From Calliopum simillimum (taxonomy: Eukaryota; Arthropoda; Insecta; Diptera; Lauxaniidae), in contig OX638368.1 in NCBI GenBank assembly GCA_951812925.1, positions 153,312,492 to 153,376,491 of the forward strand: a stretch of DNA of 64,000 nt, given 5' to 3'. This document shows, one piece after another, positions 46,085-57,899 of the stretch (the stretch's first letter is position 1; the number at the start of each line of letters is the position of its first letter). The notes beneath the pieces are model-generated. The model did not search any database. It saw only the letters and a list, made by a program, of their open reading frames with translations, and was not told the DNA's origin. The position numbers and the translations under genes are program-made.

Positions 46085-47368
46085 TAATAGGCAAGCGAAA
46101 TCGGTTAAGTCCCTTTTTCTAAACCTAAATTTCAACCGATTTGCTTGATTTTTTCTTTGTTGGAAATGTTGTGAGGAGGAGCAGTGCAAAGGACTATATT
46201 TTTTTCAAAAGAGGGCGGTGCCACACCCCTAAATGCAAAAAACGCTGTCACGGCATAAAGATAGGGTTAATACTAAGGAACGATAATATTAACGTTGTTT
46301 TTTCGTAGGCGGTGCCACGCCCCTTAATTGAAAAAATGCTCTCACGACCAAATCACTGCATAGATTTTTATGATATTCGGTATAGAGATAGGGTAAGCAC
46401 TAAGGATTAATTTTTATGAATTTTGATATGGGGTTAAAATGAACAGGATGGAAAGATATCAAAAACTTTTTGCTCTTTAGCAGGAGTTACAAGCCTCTTA
46501 ATAGAAAGCATGGTATAACAACTTAGCTGCTGCACGAAATTTTTTGCATGTAGATAACCCGAACTCTGAGAAAGAATATTAAAAGCTTTTTGTGTTTATT
46601 CGACCAAGGAGGGTTAGAAAATCTTTTTGCTTACCAGGCTAATGGTAAGGCGAACTATAGTTTAATATGATTTAGAATGACACATACAAATTTCTGTCAG
46701 GCAACTATAAAAACAACATTTTCCAAACGTTTGAAAAGTGGTTACCAAAACATTTGGAAATTAACTTGTTCCATGCGTTATATTGTAAAGGTTATAAAAT
46801 TATTTGTTGGGTATTTTCATTGCTCAATTCTTCGCAGGATTTTTGAAAGGTTGTACATTTTTTTTTTCAGCATTATTTTTTTTAATTATTTTCAGGCTTA
46901 AGTAATACAACTTTAATGTTTGAAATTTTGAAAATTTTTAGATTTAACTTTTGTGTCATCATATGTTTCTAGTCCCCGTACACATGATTACAAATTTGAG
47001 AACCACTTCCCGTCCCCAAACGATTGGCTTAATTAATGTATGACTCCTAATCTTTATAAAACAATTTGGCTGGACTTGCATATACTTTTCTAAATTGAAA
47101 TAAACTTTCACGGAAGCAAAAAGAATTAAGTAATGGTTACAAAAACATTTTCAAAAACAAAATCAAGGACACAACAATATTCAGAGCATTATATAATTTA
47201 AAACAAACCACATCAGTCTTGAAAGTATTTAATATTATTGCATGATATTCTTAAAAAAAAAGAGAGAATACAAATTATAAAAATAATTATTTACTTAAGT
47301 ATCTTCCATATATGTAGGTATGTATTCATACAGACATATATTTGTGTATGTATCAGTAAAATCTAGCT
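46085..47368. other. Non-coding stretch with a short tandem unit
   Basis: Two copies of a unit of about 115 bp with GGCGGTGCCACNCCCC and AAAAANGCTNTCACG occur at 46213-46400. The rest is AT-rich and a 74-codon frame at 46677 has no domain. Confidence 0.5.
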
Positions 47369-48205
47369 TCCCAAGGGGAAAAGAAGTGCTTCCAAAAGCC
47401 TTCTGAAGTGTTTCTTTTTCACCAATTCTTTCTTTTTAACATTGCATGTCATAGGATGTAAGCGAGAAAAAGCTTACCGCAGCCTTACCAAAAAATGGTT
47501 TTTGAAGCGCTTATTTGTAATGCTGCGGTAAGCGTTTTTTCAATAAAATTTAAAAAAAAAGAAAAATACTGTTCGCACCTGGATTTGAATCCACGACCGT
47601 CTGTGTGATATGAAGAGGTATTAAATTTGTATATTAAACAAATGTTGTCCAAACAGAATTTGACATACGAATGTTCCTACAGCCTTACATAGAATCATTG
47701 TGCAATCAGTTTCAATTCAATTAAGCAAAAGTAAATAAATAAGAGAAAGGATAATAAAAAAGTGAAATTAAAAAAGGTTGAATAAAAAATATTTTAATAA
47801 AAAAAAAAATAAAACAAAAAAAAAAAATTAAAAAAAAGGAAAAAAAAAATCACCCTGGCTGGGTTCAAATTCACGTTGTTCTTGCTGCAGCCTTACATGG
47901 AATCATTGTGTAATCAATTTCAATTCAATTAAACAAAAGTAAATGAATAAGAGGCCAGGAAAATAGAAAAGTGAAATAAAAGATGTTGAATAAAAAATAT
48001 TTTAATAAAAAAAAAAAATAAAGCAAAAAAAAAATAAAAAAATAAAGAAAAAGTAAAAAAAAAATCACCCGGGCTGGGTTCGAACTCACGTTGTTCTTAC
48101 TGGAGCCTTATGCAAAATCTTTGTGAAAGTGCTTCTAAGTTTCTATGGGGACAAGCACTTTTGAAGTGCTTGGATCAGAAGCACTAGAAATTTTTCCTCT
48201 TGGGA
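47369..48205. mobile_element. Composite inverted-repeat element with A-rich tandem units of about 210 bp
   Basis: The outer ends TCCCAAGGGGAAAA (47369) and TTTTCCTCTTGGGA (to 48205) are inverted. Inside lie two full and one partial direct unit starting near 47672, 47876 and 48093. Each contains CAGCCTTACATNGAATCATTG, TTTCAATTCAATTAANCAAAAG, a long A-rich tract and a tRNA B-box-like GGGTTCNAACTCACG. A hairpin GCTTACCGCAGC...GCTGCGGTAAGC lies at 47480-47530. It could be a MITE with tandem-amplified SINE-like modules. Confidence 0.6.
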
Positions 48206-48485
48206 TATGAAAACAAATTTAAGTTGAAAATACGTGAACTTGAGTTGCCATCATCATTGATAGTTTAAAAATTTCAAAAATATGGGTTATCACTGATGTT
48301 AAGTTCAACAATGCCTGATAATGCTGAAGCTGGGAATGAAATAAATGGGGTAAAAATGTTTGCCAACTTTGAGTGAACGCAAAAAAATATTGTTTAAGAA
48401 TTTAGTTTAAGTTTATTCTAGTTCAACAGCAGCAGCACGCTAAAGTGAGCAGAAAGAAAACGTTTATTAAAGAACAAAATTTTAA
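48206..48485. other. Upstream region of OBP D
   Basis: No clear TATA/initiator pair. CAGCAGCAGCACG near 48429 may fall in the 5' UTR. Confidence 0.4.
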
Positions 48486-49529
48486 ATGAATCTTTTAATC
48501 TTAATACTCGCAGTATACAGCATTTGGCCGACCACCGCTTTGGTAAAACGCATTTTTAATTACATTTTATTTGTCCTTCACAAATAAAGAAAATAATTAA
48601 AAACCTTTTTGTTTTCTTAACTCAAGAGTGAAACGGTGGAAACGCCTATTGCAGTGGAAAATGAAGGCAAAGCAATTGCGGAATGTATGGAACATTATGG
48701 TGGCTTGACCGAAGAAAGTGCAGAACGTTTGCAGCGTTTTAAGCATTGGTCGGATACTTATGAGGAAATTCCATGTTTCACGAGTTGTTATCTCAATAAA
48801 ACGTCTGACGTTTATCAAGAACAGTTTGGATTTAATCAGGAGAACATAATAAAACAATTCGGCCAGCCTGTATATGATGCATGTAAGAAACGTTTGACAT
48901 TTGCAAGTGGTGGACAAAATGCTTGCCAATTGGTCTATAGTGGATTTCATTGTTTGGTCAGTGTAAGTATTTAAAATTACAATTGAATATTGATTGATAA
49001 GTATTTCATTTCAAAAGTTGAAAATGGAAAATATTAAGAAAAAATTATTGGATAATCTCTTTAAATGTTATAAAAGTCAAAATATGTGAAATTTTCTTTA
49101 CGACTTACAATCGTAATACAAAAAGAAACTTTAATTTGGCGCTTTAACATTTTTTCTTAATTTCAGCTTGAAAACGATCCCTTTGTGCTAATTGAAGCTA
49201 TGGAAACACTCGATAGTGAAGCAAAAACCGCAATGAAAGAATGCCTACGACAATACGATCAATATGAATGGGCGCGTCTAGCGGAATATAAAAATTTCCC
49301 AGTACGTGAACCAATACCGTGCTTTACCAAATGTTTCATTGAAAAAATGCAGTTGTTCAATGTACGCACTAGACAATGGAATTTCAATGGTCTAATAACA
49401 AAATTGGGCTTACCGACTAAGGCTGAGAGTGCACAAAACTGTAAATCATTAAGTCGTAGACGTGCTAGAAATTCATGCGCATGGGTTTATCAAGAATTTA
49501 CTTGCTTAAAATTGTCGGGGGGAAATTAA
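48486..49529 (+). CDS. Tandem-domain ('dimer') odorant-binding protein (OBP D)
   Basis: Three exons: 48486-48542, 48627-48962 and 49167-49529, all phase 0 (donors GTAAAA and GTAAGT; acceptors CTCAAG and TTTCAG); 251 residues. The signal peptide is MNLLILILAVYSIWPTTAL. Domain 1 has C-x29-C-x3-C-x31-C-x13-C-x8-C (AEC, PCFTSC, DAC, NAC, FHC) and domain 2 has C-x25-C-x3-C-x35-C-x11-C-x8-C (KEC, PCFTKC, QNC, NSC, FTC). The second intron falls at the domain boundary, exactly as in OBP C, so both come from one ancestral double-domain gene. Unlike OBP C it ends right after domain 2 (..CLKLSGGN). Family role: secreted carrier of small hydrophobic ligands. It matches the type of Drosophila Obp83cd/Obp83ef. 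Confidence 0.94.
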
Positions 49530-49577
49530 AAAAAAAGAAAACATTTGCATACGTAGGTACTGATAATATAAAAAATG

Positions 49578-49860
49578 TACACGGAGAAAAATCAGTGTCA
49601 TAATTTTTACTTCACTCGGGTAGTTAAACAAATTGAAATAAATAACACAATATTTCAAACTCAAATAAACATGCATGCTTATGAATTATTTGATGGTTCC
49701 GTAAAGTCGTATTTACAAATAAAATATAGTGAAATAATAAAGTAATATTTACTCTAAATTGCCTATATTTTCCTATGCATAGAATAAATTATGCTTTCAG
49801 CCAGAAAAATGTATAATCATTTTAACTTTATAATCATAATTCCAGTAAACATATTTATTG
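49578..49860. mobile_element. CACGGAG-family element end
   Basis: It starts TACACGGAGAAAAATCAGTG and continues with sequence that matches, in inverse, 59695-59880 (AGTGAAATAATAAAGTAATA, TTTACTC, GCCTA). The far end was not found, so it is a truncated copy lying in the 3' flank of OBP D. Confidence 0.65.
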
Positions 49861-49990
49861 CTTAATACACATCATATAGGTCCGACAGGTTTTTAATTGT
49901 AAATAAAAATAATATTTTTCTAAGTGACTATTTCTCTAAGTGAACGTTTTGGGCCCATTTATGAAAATAATTTCATAGCACCAATTGATA

Positions 49991-50096
49991 GGAAAAAGGT
50001 AAGAAAAAGGAAAAAAGGAAAAAGAAAAAAAGGATAAAAGGAAAAAAGGAAAAAAGGAAAAAAGGAAAAAAAGAAAAAAGGAAAAAAGGAAAAAAA
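49991..50096. repeat. Purine simple repeat (GGAAAAAA)n
   Basis: About 106 bp of GGAAAAAA/GGAAAAAG units with small interruptions; purine-only on the plus strand. Confidence 0.95.
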
Positions 50097-51693
50097 CATG
50101 AACCAAGCTTCAAGTAATCAGTTTTATTTTCAAAACTCTGGCTTTCTGGAAAAATTAAAATTTTTGGAACTCAAAACCAAAATGTACTCTTTTTTGCACT
50201 TTTTTTTTTAAACTACTTGCATGATTGACTACATATTTATGATATTCAAATAATTTGGTAATACCTTTTTTTATACAGTTTACTTTTACAAATACAAGTT
50301 ACCATATGAAATAACTACATTGAATACTTAAATTTACGTAAGTTTTGCGGAAAACCGGCTTCAAAAGTGCAGCAGCTTTGTAGACATCTGTAGTGCATCT
50401 TAAGATAAAAAACTTGGAAAAAATGAATAATGCACAAGAAAAAAAAAAAAAAAACAACAAAAACATAAAGCTACACCATCACCAATTAATAAAAAAAAAC
50501 AAAGAAATTTCTTTGCATTGACCTTGGCTTTCTTTGCTCTTGCGTGCCAGGTATTAATAAAACTGTTGTTTTTATTGTTGTTGTGAAAATAAAACAAGTT
50601 TTTTAAATTAAACAACAAAATAAAATTAAAATTTTTTTCAATATTTCAAAAGATTTTTCCATAAAAATCAAAAATGTAAAAACTAATTTACATTTATAAA
50701 AAAATATGGCATGGGCACATCCATAATTGACAAGTTTACGCACCACATTTGTCAATTATACATTTGAACGATGTTTTCAGTATAAATAAAAATAACAAAA
50801 ATTTATAGACAGCAAGTCAGGCATTACCAAAGTTCCATCAGCTTATGTAATAATAAATTGCCGTGCTTACTTTACATCACCTTTTTCTTGAACTTCTTTA
50901 GAACCATAGCAAAAAGCAAAGCAATTGTAAAATTCTTCTTTAGCATTGTGACACCGCATTCAAGGAACTTGCCGAGATATGCTTGCTGCTTCATTTTGAC
51001 TCATTGACAGCTGGTGAAATAATTAAAAGTAAGGTCATTAGGGTTTGTGACAGATAAATTTGTAAGAAATAAAAGATCACTTTTATCTAAGTACGAGCAT
51101 TAGTTTAGTTGGCTTAATGAATTAAATAAGAATTTCAGATTAGTAACACAGTTTTATGCCAGAGTGGGAATGTGCACAGTAGCGAAAAAAGAATATTTTT
51201 GTATGATTCTCATATAATTTTATTATATTGTACTATCCATAATATACTCGTATGAGGGTCTTACCAGAAGATGACTACGTAAAAATCAGGCTATGAGTTT
51301 AATTCAAGATAAAATTATGCGAGTTCTTCAAAGAGCCTTTTGTTTAAAAAAAAATTTGATCGCTGTATTTTGCTGTTTTAAAACAAATGTGTCAAAAATC
51401 GACAACGAGATCACTGCCGCATAAAAAGTTATTCAGGCTCAAAGGTCGCAAAAATCAGTTTTTGCAGATATCTCACTTAAGAAAAAATTTTAGTCTACAA
51501 TTTTGTAGCACAGAAAATTTCGTTTAGAAAAGTCATTAAAGTCGTTTTCATACAAATTAAAGTGAAGGAAATATAGTTTTCGTTGACTTGTGAAACATAG
51601 TATATTGGAACAAATGGAAGGAGTGCTCCAAAAATGGGCGTAATACGTTGACGGACTTGCCTATCTTCCATAGAAAATTAACTGAAAAAAAAA
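50097..51693. other. Non-coding AT-rich stretch
   Basis: It includes a poly(A) near 50439-50454 and a small palindrome (ATAATTGAC...GTCAATTAT) near 50723-50760. No gene or bounded transposon was recognised. Confidence 0.5.
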
Positions 51694-52498
51694 ACTAGTA
51701 AGGGTGTTACCTTTGGTCTGGCCAAACATTAAATACCCTACACAGCAGTATTTTGATAATTTTGCTAATATGGGAGGGGCCACGCCCTCCAAATTCACCC
51801 AGTTTTTTCTCAGAGTTTGCATTTATAGTTCTTAGTATTTAAGTGAAATTTGGTTGGATTATCTGAAAAAATATTTTCAGAATAGCGTTTTGAAGCTTTT
51901 GCTTATATGGGAGGAGCCACGCCCGATTTTATCCAGTTTTTTCTTAAGGCTTGCATTTATAGTTTTTAGTGACCGAGTCAAATCTAGTTTGATTATCTCA
52001 AAAAACGCTTTCAGTACAGCGTTTTGAAGCTTTTGCTTATATGAGAGGTGCCACGCCCTCTTGTCCGAATTCGACCAGCTTTTTCTCAGAGCTTGCGCTG
52101 ACAATTCGTAGTATTTATGTGTATTTTGGTTGCATTGTTGTGAAATATACTCCAAAATTTGCATTTTGAAGATATTTTTTGTATGGGCGGTAGGCGTGTC
52201 CGTTGATCGATTTCGCTCATTTTCAATCCCCCGAGCTTACTTTGACGATGGAGGCTGCGTACCAAATTTCATTGAATTATTATGCTTAGTTTTCCCAAAA
52301 AATGTATTTCCACACACAGCCGTTACCCAGCCAGCCAGCCAGCCACCCAGCCAGCCAGCCAGACAGACGGACATGGCTATATCGACTCAGGAGGTGACGC
52401 TGATCAAGAATATATATACTTTTCCATATCTGCCACGCCTCCTTCTTTGCGTTACAAACGGAAGGACAAAGTGAATATACCCTGGGTGAAGGGTATAA
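51694..52498 (+). mobile_element. GGGTATAA-family repeat, most complete plus-strand copy
   Basis: It begins ACTAGTAAGGGTGTTACCTT and ends ATACCCTGGGTGAAGGGTATAA-like at 52498. Three tandem internal units of about 110-140 bp carry TATATGGGAGG, CCACGCCC and TTTTCTCAGAGCTTGC. A CAGC(C)-rich simple repeat lies at 52318-52360, then GACGGACATGGCTATATCGA. The longest copies differ mainly in unit number. There is no coding capacity and the class is unknown. Confidence 0.85.
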
Positions 52499-52706
52499 TG
52501 AAGTCATATTCGATGTGTGAACTTGTCAATGCTGAATTCAAATCCTCAGAATTGCTCTATCACGTATAGGTTTTGAGCGATCCTAACCTAAAAGTTTAAA
52601 AAAAAAGAATTTTTTAGGTTATATAGAGAACACAATAAATATTTTTTGCTGTTTGCTATTAAATGCATCATATGGTACTATTATACAATCTTCATTAAAA
52701 AGTTAA

Positions 52707-53026
52707 TGCCCCGGACAGACGGCAGCTCTAATGCACATTACAGACGCAATAATGTGAAACTTTTTACTGTATGAACTTAGGCATTTTTTAAATACATTTT
52801 TCATAGACATTGACTAGAAGAAAATTTCCCAAATCAGGGTCCAAAAAATTCAAAATCATCAAAAACAAGATTAATAGTAAGTTAAGCATCAGAAAAGCTT
52901 ATTAGAATTTTTTGTACCCTGAATTGGGAAATTTTCTTTTAGTCAATGTTTATGAAAAATGTATTTAAAAAAGTTTCACATTATTGCGTCTGTAATGTGC
53001 ATTAGAGCTGCCGTCTGTCTGGGGCA
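52707..53026. mobile_element. MITE with TGCCCC ends and TAA target
   Basis: Ends TGCCCCGGACAGACGGCAGC and the inverse GCTGCCGTCTGTCTGGGGCA. The arms mirror each other for about 140 bp. TAA flanks both sides (52704-52706, 53027-53029), which would fit the PIF/Harbinger TWA target. Confidence 0.82.
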
Positions 53027-53029
53027 TAA

Positions 53030-53756
53030 GATCATTTAAAAATGACATTATGAAAGTTAAAATTAGTATGTGGATTTTCATATGTCGCGGTGTCGAAAGT
53101 AAATTTTTAGAAAACCTCATTTTTTATTGCATGTAAGTTTTCTTGACGATCGACCATAGGGACATATGTGTCGTAAGCCAAAAATTAAGAATATATATGT
53201 AATTAAGGAACCGATGTGATTCATTTTGATATCTATCAGTTTGTATGAAAATATTTAGCTTATATCTTCTGGCATAAAATAGTTTCTCATCTTATTACAG
53301 TTTGAACTAGGATTTCGAAATATCCTTTCTTGAATCTGAGAAGGCACTGCTTTCAATCTTGCGGTGTAGTTTCAAGAGGTGTTGTAATTTAATTCTTTTG
53401 GTAGCATCGAATAGCCTTAATTTAACCTACCAAACCATACCTTAAAATTTTTTCAATTGGGCCCTTACTTTCCGAGTTATCACCCTTTGAAATAAAGGCA
53501 TCTTTTCCCGATAAAAAAATGTATAGGAAAAAGTCTCCCTTAACGACCATAGAAACACATACATATGTCCCAGAAAATTCCAGAAAAACTGTAAAAAAAT
53601 GTTTCTTTTTTATTTTAAAATATGTTTTTTAGACGCCCAATAGACTATTCTAAATAACTAAAATGGTTGCATAAGCTCCCGTTGCTCAAGGTCCTGAAAG
53701 GGTTAAGCAAATACTGCTAAATAAAACTATTTTTTAAATCTTTTGTTTACCATTTT
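53030..53756. other. Non-coding stretch
   Basis: AT-rich with no feature recognised. Confidence 0.5.
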
Positions 53757-53760
53757 TTAA

Positions 53761-56010
53761 CCCATATTTCGCCGCTACCAGAACGACCTCGAATTTTTTG
53801 ATGAAAATTCATACAGGTGCTACTTATGGCTCAATTAAGAAAATTCCGAAGTTTCAAAAATTTTCATTAAGTGGTTTCCTGGAAAACAGGTGGTAGTTAT
53901 AATTACCAACGGCGAAAAATGTATACAAAACAAAATAGTTGCAAGTTTAATTTGGCACTAATATCCTTCATGCTAAATTGATTTATATGTTAAAAAAACA
54001 AATTTTAAGATGAAATTCAATTGAAATTTATTAAAATATTGAAATAAACAACATTTTTATATTTAACTTTTGATAAAAAATTTGGGATTTCATAAAGAAA
54101 ACTAACATTTGGTGGAAATTTAAGAATTATGGTATGATACGAAGCATTTTGTTATCAAATGAACGTTGCGTTTCTTACATATAAATGGAGTATGCGTGCC
54201 GCACCCTTTGCATCGTCGTTTTTTACCATCTGGATGCTTCATTATAACTTGTTCAGGCACTCTTAGACTTGGAAGTGAACTTGTTCATGGTTTTCTTCGC
54301 GGTAACTATCAGAAATATCCATTCTTGCACAATAACAAAGATCTTGTTATCTCAGACCTAAACTCCAACTAAGACATTGATCAAGCTTGTCCTTTAGAAA
54401 TGAAACAGTGCAGTTTCCGTGCATTCAGAACAACAGAATCGATTGCATTTATAAATAGAGGCTACCACCTTTTTTTGCTGCGTTTGCTTATACGATAATT
54501 TGATATGGCATTGTCAGTCATATCAACACCTCCCATATATGTATTATAATTTTTAAATATATTTCGCTGTTCAACATTCACGGATTGGTGCTCTTTACGC
54601 TTATAATGACGAGCGCAACAGACTGGATCATAAGAATCAAACTTTGTTGTCACTGTTACAACGGAATTATCATGCCAAGAAACAAGAAAAATTTCGTTAG
54701 CACGATCAAACATATAGCCACACTCATCTTTTGGTAGTGTCTTTTTCTCATTTTCAGTTAATTTTTTGGCAAACGATTTTTGCGTACTGTTTCAGTCACT
54801 CAAAATTGTCTTTCTGACAACAAGTTCAATAAATAATATGAAGTAAAGACATTGTTAAAAAATGTATAACGCCATTTAGGATACTGAACATTTTTCAGCA
54901 ATTCCAGAACAACATATGCTCCAAGCCAAGTTCTTATCATATGGCTGAGCAGATCCTGCATATGGCATACAGCTATACATGTATCCATTAGATGAAGCAA
55001 GCACCGAGAGTTTGAATCCGATACGAATTGGTTTGTTTTTTATAAATATTTTACTAGAATGTCTACCGAAATTAGGGACCAATGCTCACTGAAAATACCA
55101 AGTTTTGAGTGGACCCATTTTGGTTTTGGGATTGACGACTATGATGGGTATTCCCTTTTATCCGATGTGGAAGCTTGCTCAAGGTTTTCGAATGGTTCAC
55201 CAATATCAGCATTTACAGCATATTCGATCTACACTTCTCCAGCCATTTCCGTCAAGGGGCTTATCTTATCTCCAGCGATGACAGTGTAGTCAATGTCTTT
55301 ATCATCGCTGAGGCTATCAACAAGAGGTGGGATATAAACCACATTATAGACATTATCGCGAATGTGTTCTTCGTCAGAGTCGTCATCGGATCTGCCATTT
55401 TAAGCGGTCGTTTGACTCCAAATCCATCACGGCAAGTAGTAAGCATATAACGTAACCACACTAAAAATTAAATTTCTGGAGAACATTAATACTAAATACA
55501 TAAATAAATAGTATGTTTCACAATGCGTGCAAATATTTTATGCAAATAAAACAACTTTATTCAGAAAATACGTATGACCTGGTACATACATAGCGGTATT
55601 TCAAAATTGTTGTTCTACATAATATTGTATACGGTTTACGCCGTTGGTAATTATAATTACCAGCGAAATTCAACCTGAGGTGGAAACAAGTAAACACAGT
55701 ATATACAAGATATTTTTGGTTTGGTGAAAAGCTTGAACTTTTGACAAGACATTTGAAGACTTTTTTTAAATAAATAATTACTACAGCAAAAAAATTTATT
55801 GACTCATTTGGAGCTCTATTTTTGGACCTCCGGAAAAACAAAGAAAACTTAGTGAAAATTCGAACAATTTAGAAAATATACTTTCTTAGATAATACCTAA
55901 GACAACACAAAATACTTCCACAGTTTTATATTTTTGAAATATGCATTTCAATATTTTTGGCAGATTTTAATTCTGCTGGTAATTATAATTACCGGTCGGC
56001 GAAAAATGGG
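53761..56010 (-). mobile_element. piggyBac-like element with TTAA ends
   Basis: TTAA at 53757-53760 and 56011-56014 flank inverted ends CCCATATTTCGCCG and CGGCGAAAAATGGG. TTAA target duplication is the hallmark of piggyBac. The 2250-bp element carries a broken minus-strand transposase (54130-55450). A palindrome close to GGTAATTATAATTACC occurs three times: 53892-53907 (one base different), 55646-55661 and 55978-55993, each next to a GGCGAAA- or GCGAAA-like word. Confidence 0.93.
54130..55450 (-). pseudogene. piggyBac transposase relic
   Basis: Read 5' to 3' on the minus strand: an acidic N-terminus (DPDDDSDEEHIRDNVYNV, then IPPLVDSLSDDKDIDYT); IFSEHWSLISV; GRHSSKIFIKNKPIRIGFKL; YMYSCMPYAGSAQPYDKN; KWRYTFFNNVFTSYYLLNLL; SWHDNSVVTVTTKFDS; NTYMGGVDMTDNAISNYR; and a C-terminal cysteine-rich zinc domain (GKKRRCKGCGTHTPFICKK). 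This order, with DDE-type core and cysteine-rich tail, is piggyBac. Several stops, frameshifts and a deletion around 55075 destroy it. The plus-strand frames over it are shadows. Confidence 0.9.
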
Positions 56011-56014
56011 TTAA

Positions 56015-57899
56015 AAAGACGTCGCAAAACTGTACATTTGAACAAAAAAAAAAAAAAAAAAAACACAACAAACCAAAACAAAAATAGTCATTTTCCATGT
56101 AATTGTTGGTGCTGAATCTGAATCTAGTCTTGGAATCGCTCCATCACTATGCAGATAGAAAAAAAATTCTTTTCATCTAATAAAATTCTGCTGAAGATGC
56201 CTAAAATCTATAGGCGAAACGTCGAGGAAATTATAAAATAAAATAAATTTTCGTTTTATTTTCATAAATACCCATTGTGACCGAAAAGCTCAAGCATTTC
56301 AGCATTACTCCAAATAGATATTAATTTTGTACTTGTACCGCCATCTGAATTTGTTAGCCGGTATAATATATTCACTTTTGTTTCATATTAAAATTAGGTA
56401 TATAAAGAAATGTTAAAAATATTTGAAGCACTTCCAATCATAAAATGTAGTATTGTAACTTTGTACAAATAAGGCAAAGAATGTAATAGATTTTATGAAA
56501 AAGGGAAATTATTGACTTTTATTATAGTTTAAAAAACTTCATCTTTGTCAAGTACTTTTTGGAAGTACTTCTGCATTGATGTCTAAAAGCTATGCGAAAC
56601 AAACTACCGCTGATTTTTTTTGTTTGAGATCATCTTTAGTAGTTTCGTATTACTTTTTTTATCCATTACCACATGTTAACTGCGACATCATCAGTGGTAA
56701 AACTGGTTAAAATGCTCAATTGCAACAAAAATCAATACAGCAGCAGCTAGCGGTAGCTTATCGCCATGGCTACCATATTGCAAGAGCCGATTCGAAGCTT
56801 ACGCAGTTTTAATTTTTTGACGCCTCCATTGAACTTTTTGTTGTTTTTTTTCTCCCATTGCGATTTGTCTTTTGAAATTTATTTTACGAAAATTTCGTAG
56901 ATTTTATCACTCTGATGATTGGTACAATCGATGGATTGCCATAATGAAATGTGATTTGGCCACGCGGTTGTGTTTGGCAAATGTCATTTTATTTTTTTCG
57001 TATTAATTCGGTTTGCTAAATTATTTATGTGTGAAGAAAAACTTAATTAGCGCGTTTTATTTACATTTCAAATGTTTATGGATTTTGGTTTGTAAATTAA
57101 TTTTTGTGGTTTTTTGTTTAGTTATTTGTTTTTGTGAATTATGTTGTGTTTATGTTAATAAATGCAAATGGGTGAGTGCAATAATTTTTAGCCTTTATTT
57201 TCTACAGGTTGGATTGTTAAACAAAATATTATTTTTAAATAATTAATTTGGTTTTTTTTTTTTTTTTTTGCTTTAAGCTTAAGGTTAATATTGAAGATGA
57301 TGATTTATGGAAAATATGAAAAATATATAAGTTATGAGTAATGAAGTTTTTTCTCAAAGCAAATGTATTTTTAAAAGAAATACCAACATTTTTAATTGCT
57401 TTTTTTTTATCTCTAAATTTATTATTTTGGTGACTGTTATTATATTTTAATTTTTCATCATATTTTCAGTTAGCACTCACTCGCGTTGACATTCTAAGCA
57501 CTTGAGCAGCTGCGTTTTATGCTCGAGTAGCCCCAAAGATGTAACACAAAAGCTTTCAAATCAAGTTTGAATGAAAAAGATGAAATGAAAAACTGCAACT
57601 ACAGGCATTGCCAAGATATGACGTACACATTTGTTGGCCAAATTCATATGTACATATGTATATGCTGAGGAGAGCCATATCGTATATATTTGACACCAAT
57701 TTCAAAATGTTTCGTATTTTAGCTTGTGAAGGGAAAAGAACGACACTGACATTTGACAGTTGGCAGCACTGCCGGATTTAAAAAAATCGAAAAACTGAAA
57801 ACAATATCATCCGAATATTTATGTGTATTATGGTACAGTACTTTTTGAAAATATGTAATGGGAAAATATTAGAAGAAAGTCTTATTACAAAGTTTTGAT
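56015..57899. other. Non-coding stretch with retroelement-tail-like motif
   Basis: 56041-56063 is an A-run. 56092-56160 matches blocks at 20173 and 52520 (GGTGCTGAATCTGAATCTAG, CTCCATCAC), a dispersed repeat. 56191-56220 carries a hammerhead-like core. No gene seen in the remainder. Confidence 0.5.
56191..56220 (+). ncRNA. Hammerhead-like core motif (CTGAAGA...GAAAC)
   Basis: CTGAAGA (consensus CUGANGA) is followed by a 5-bp helix GCCTA/TAGGC and GAAAC at 56216-56220, then GTCGAGG. The arrangement is that of a hammerhead core as found in Penelope-like and related elements, but stem III and a cleavage site are not evident. It is probably a degraded retroelement end. A relative without GAAA lies near 21985. 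Confidence 0.35.

Noticed and set aside
52318..52360. CAGCC repeat as a possible CRISPR or satellite
   Set aside because: It is a short simple repeat inside a GGGTATAA-family transposon copy.
54166..55450. Plus-strand frames at 54166, 55059 and 55175
   Set aside because: They overlap the minus-strand piggyBac relic, whose motifs read in a consistent order.
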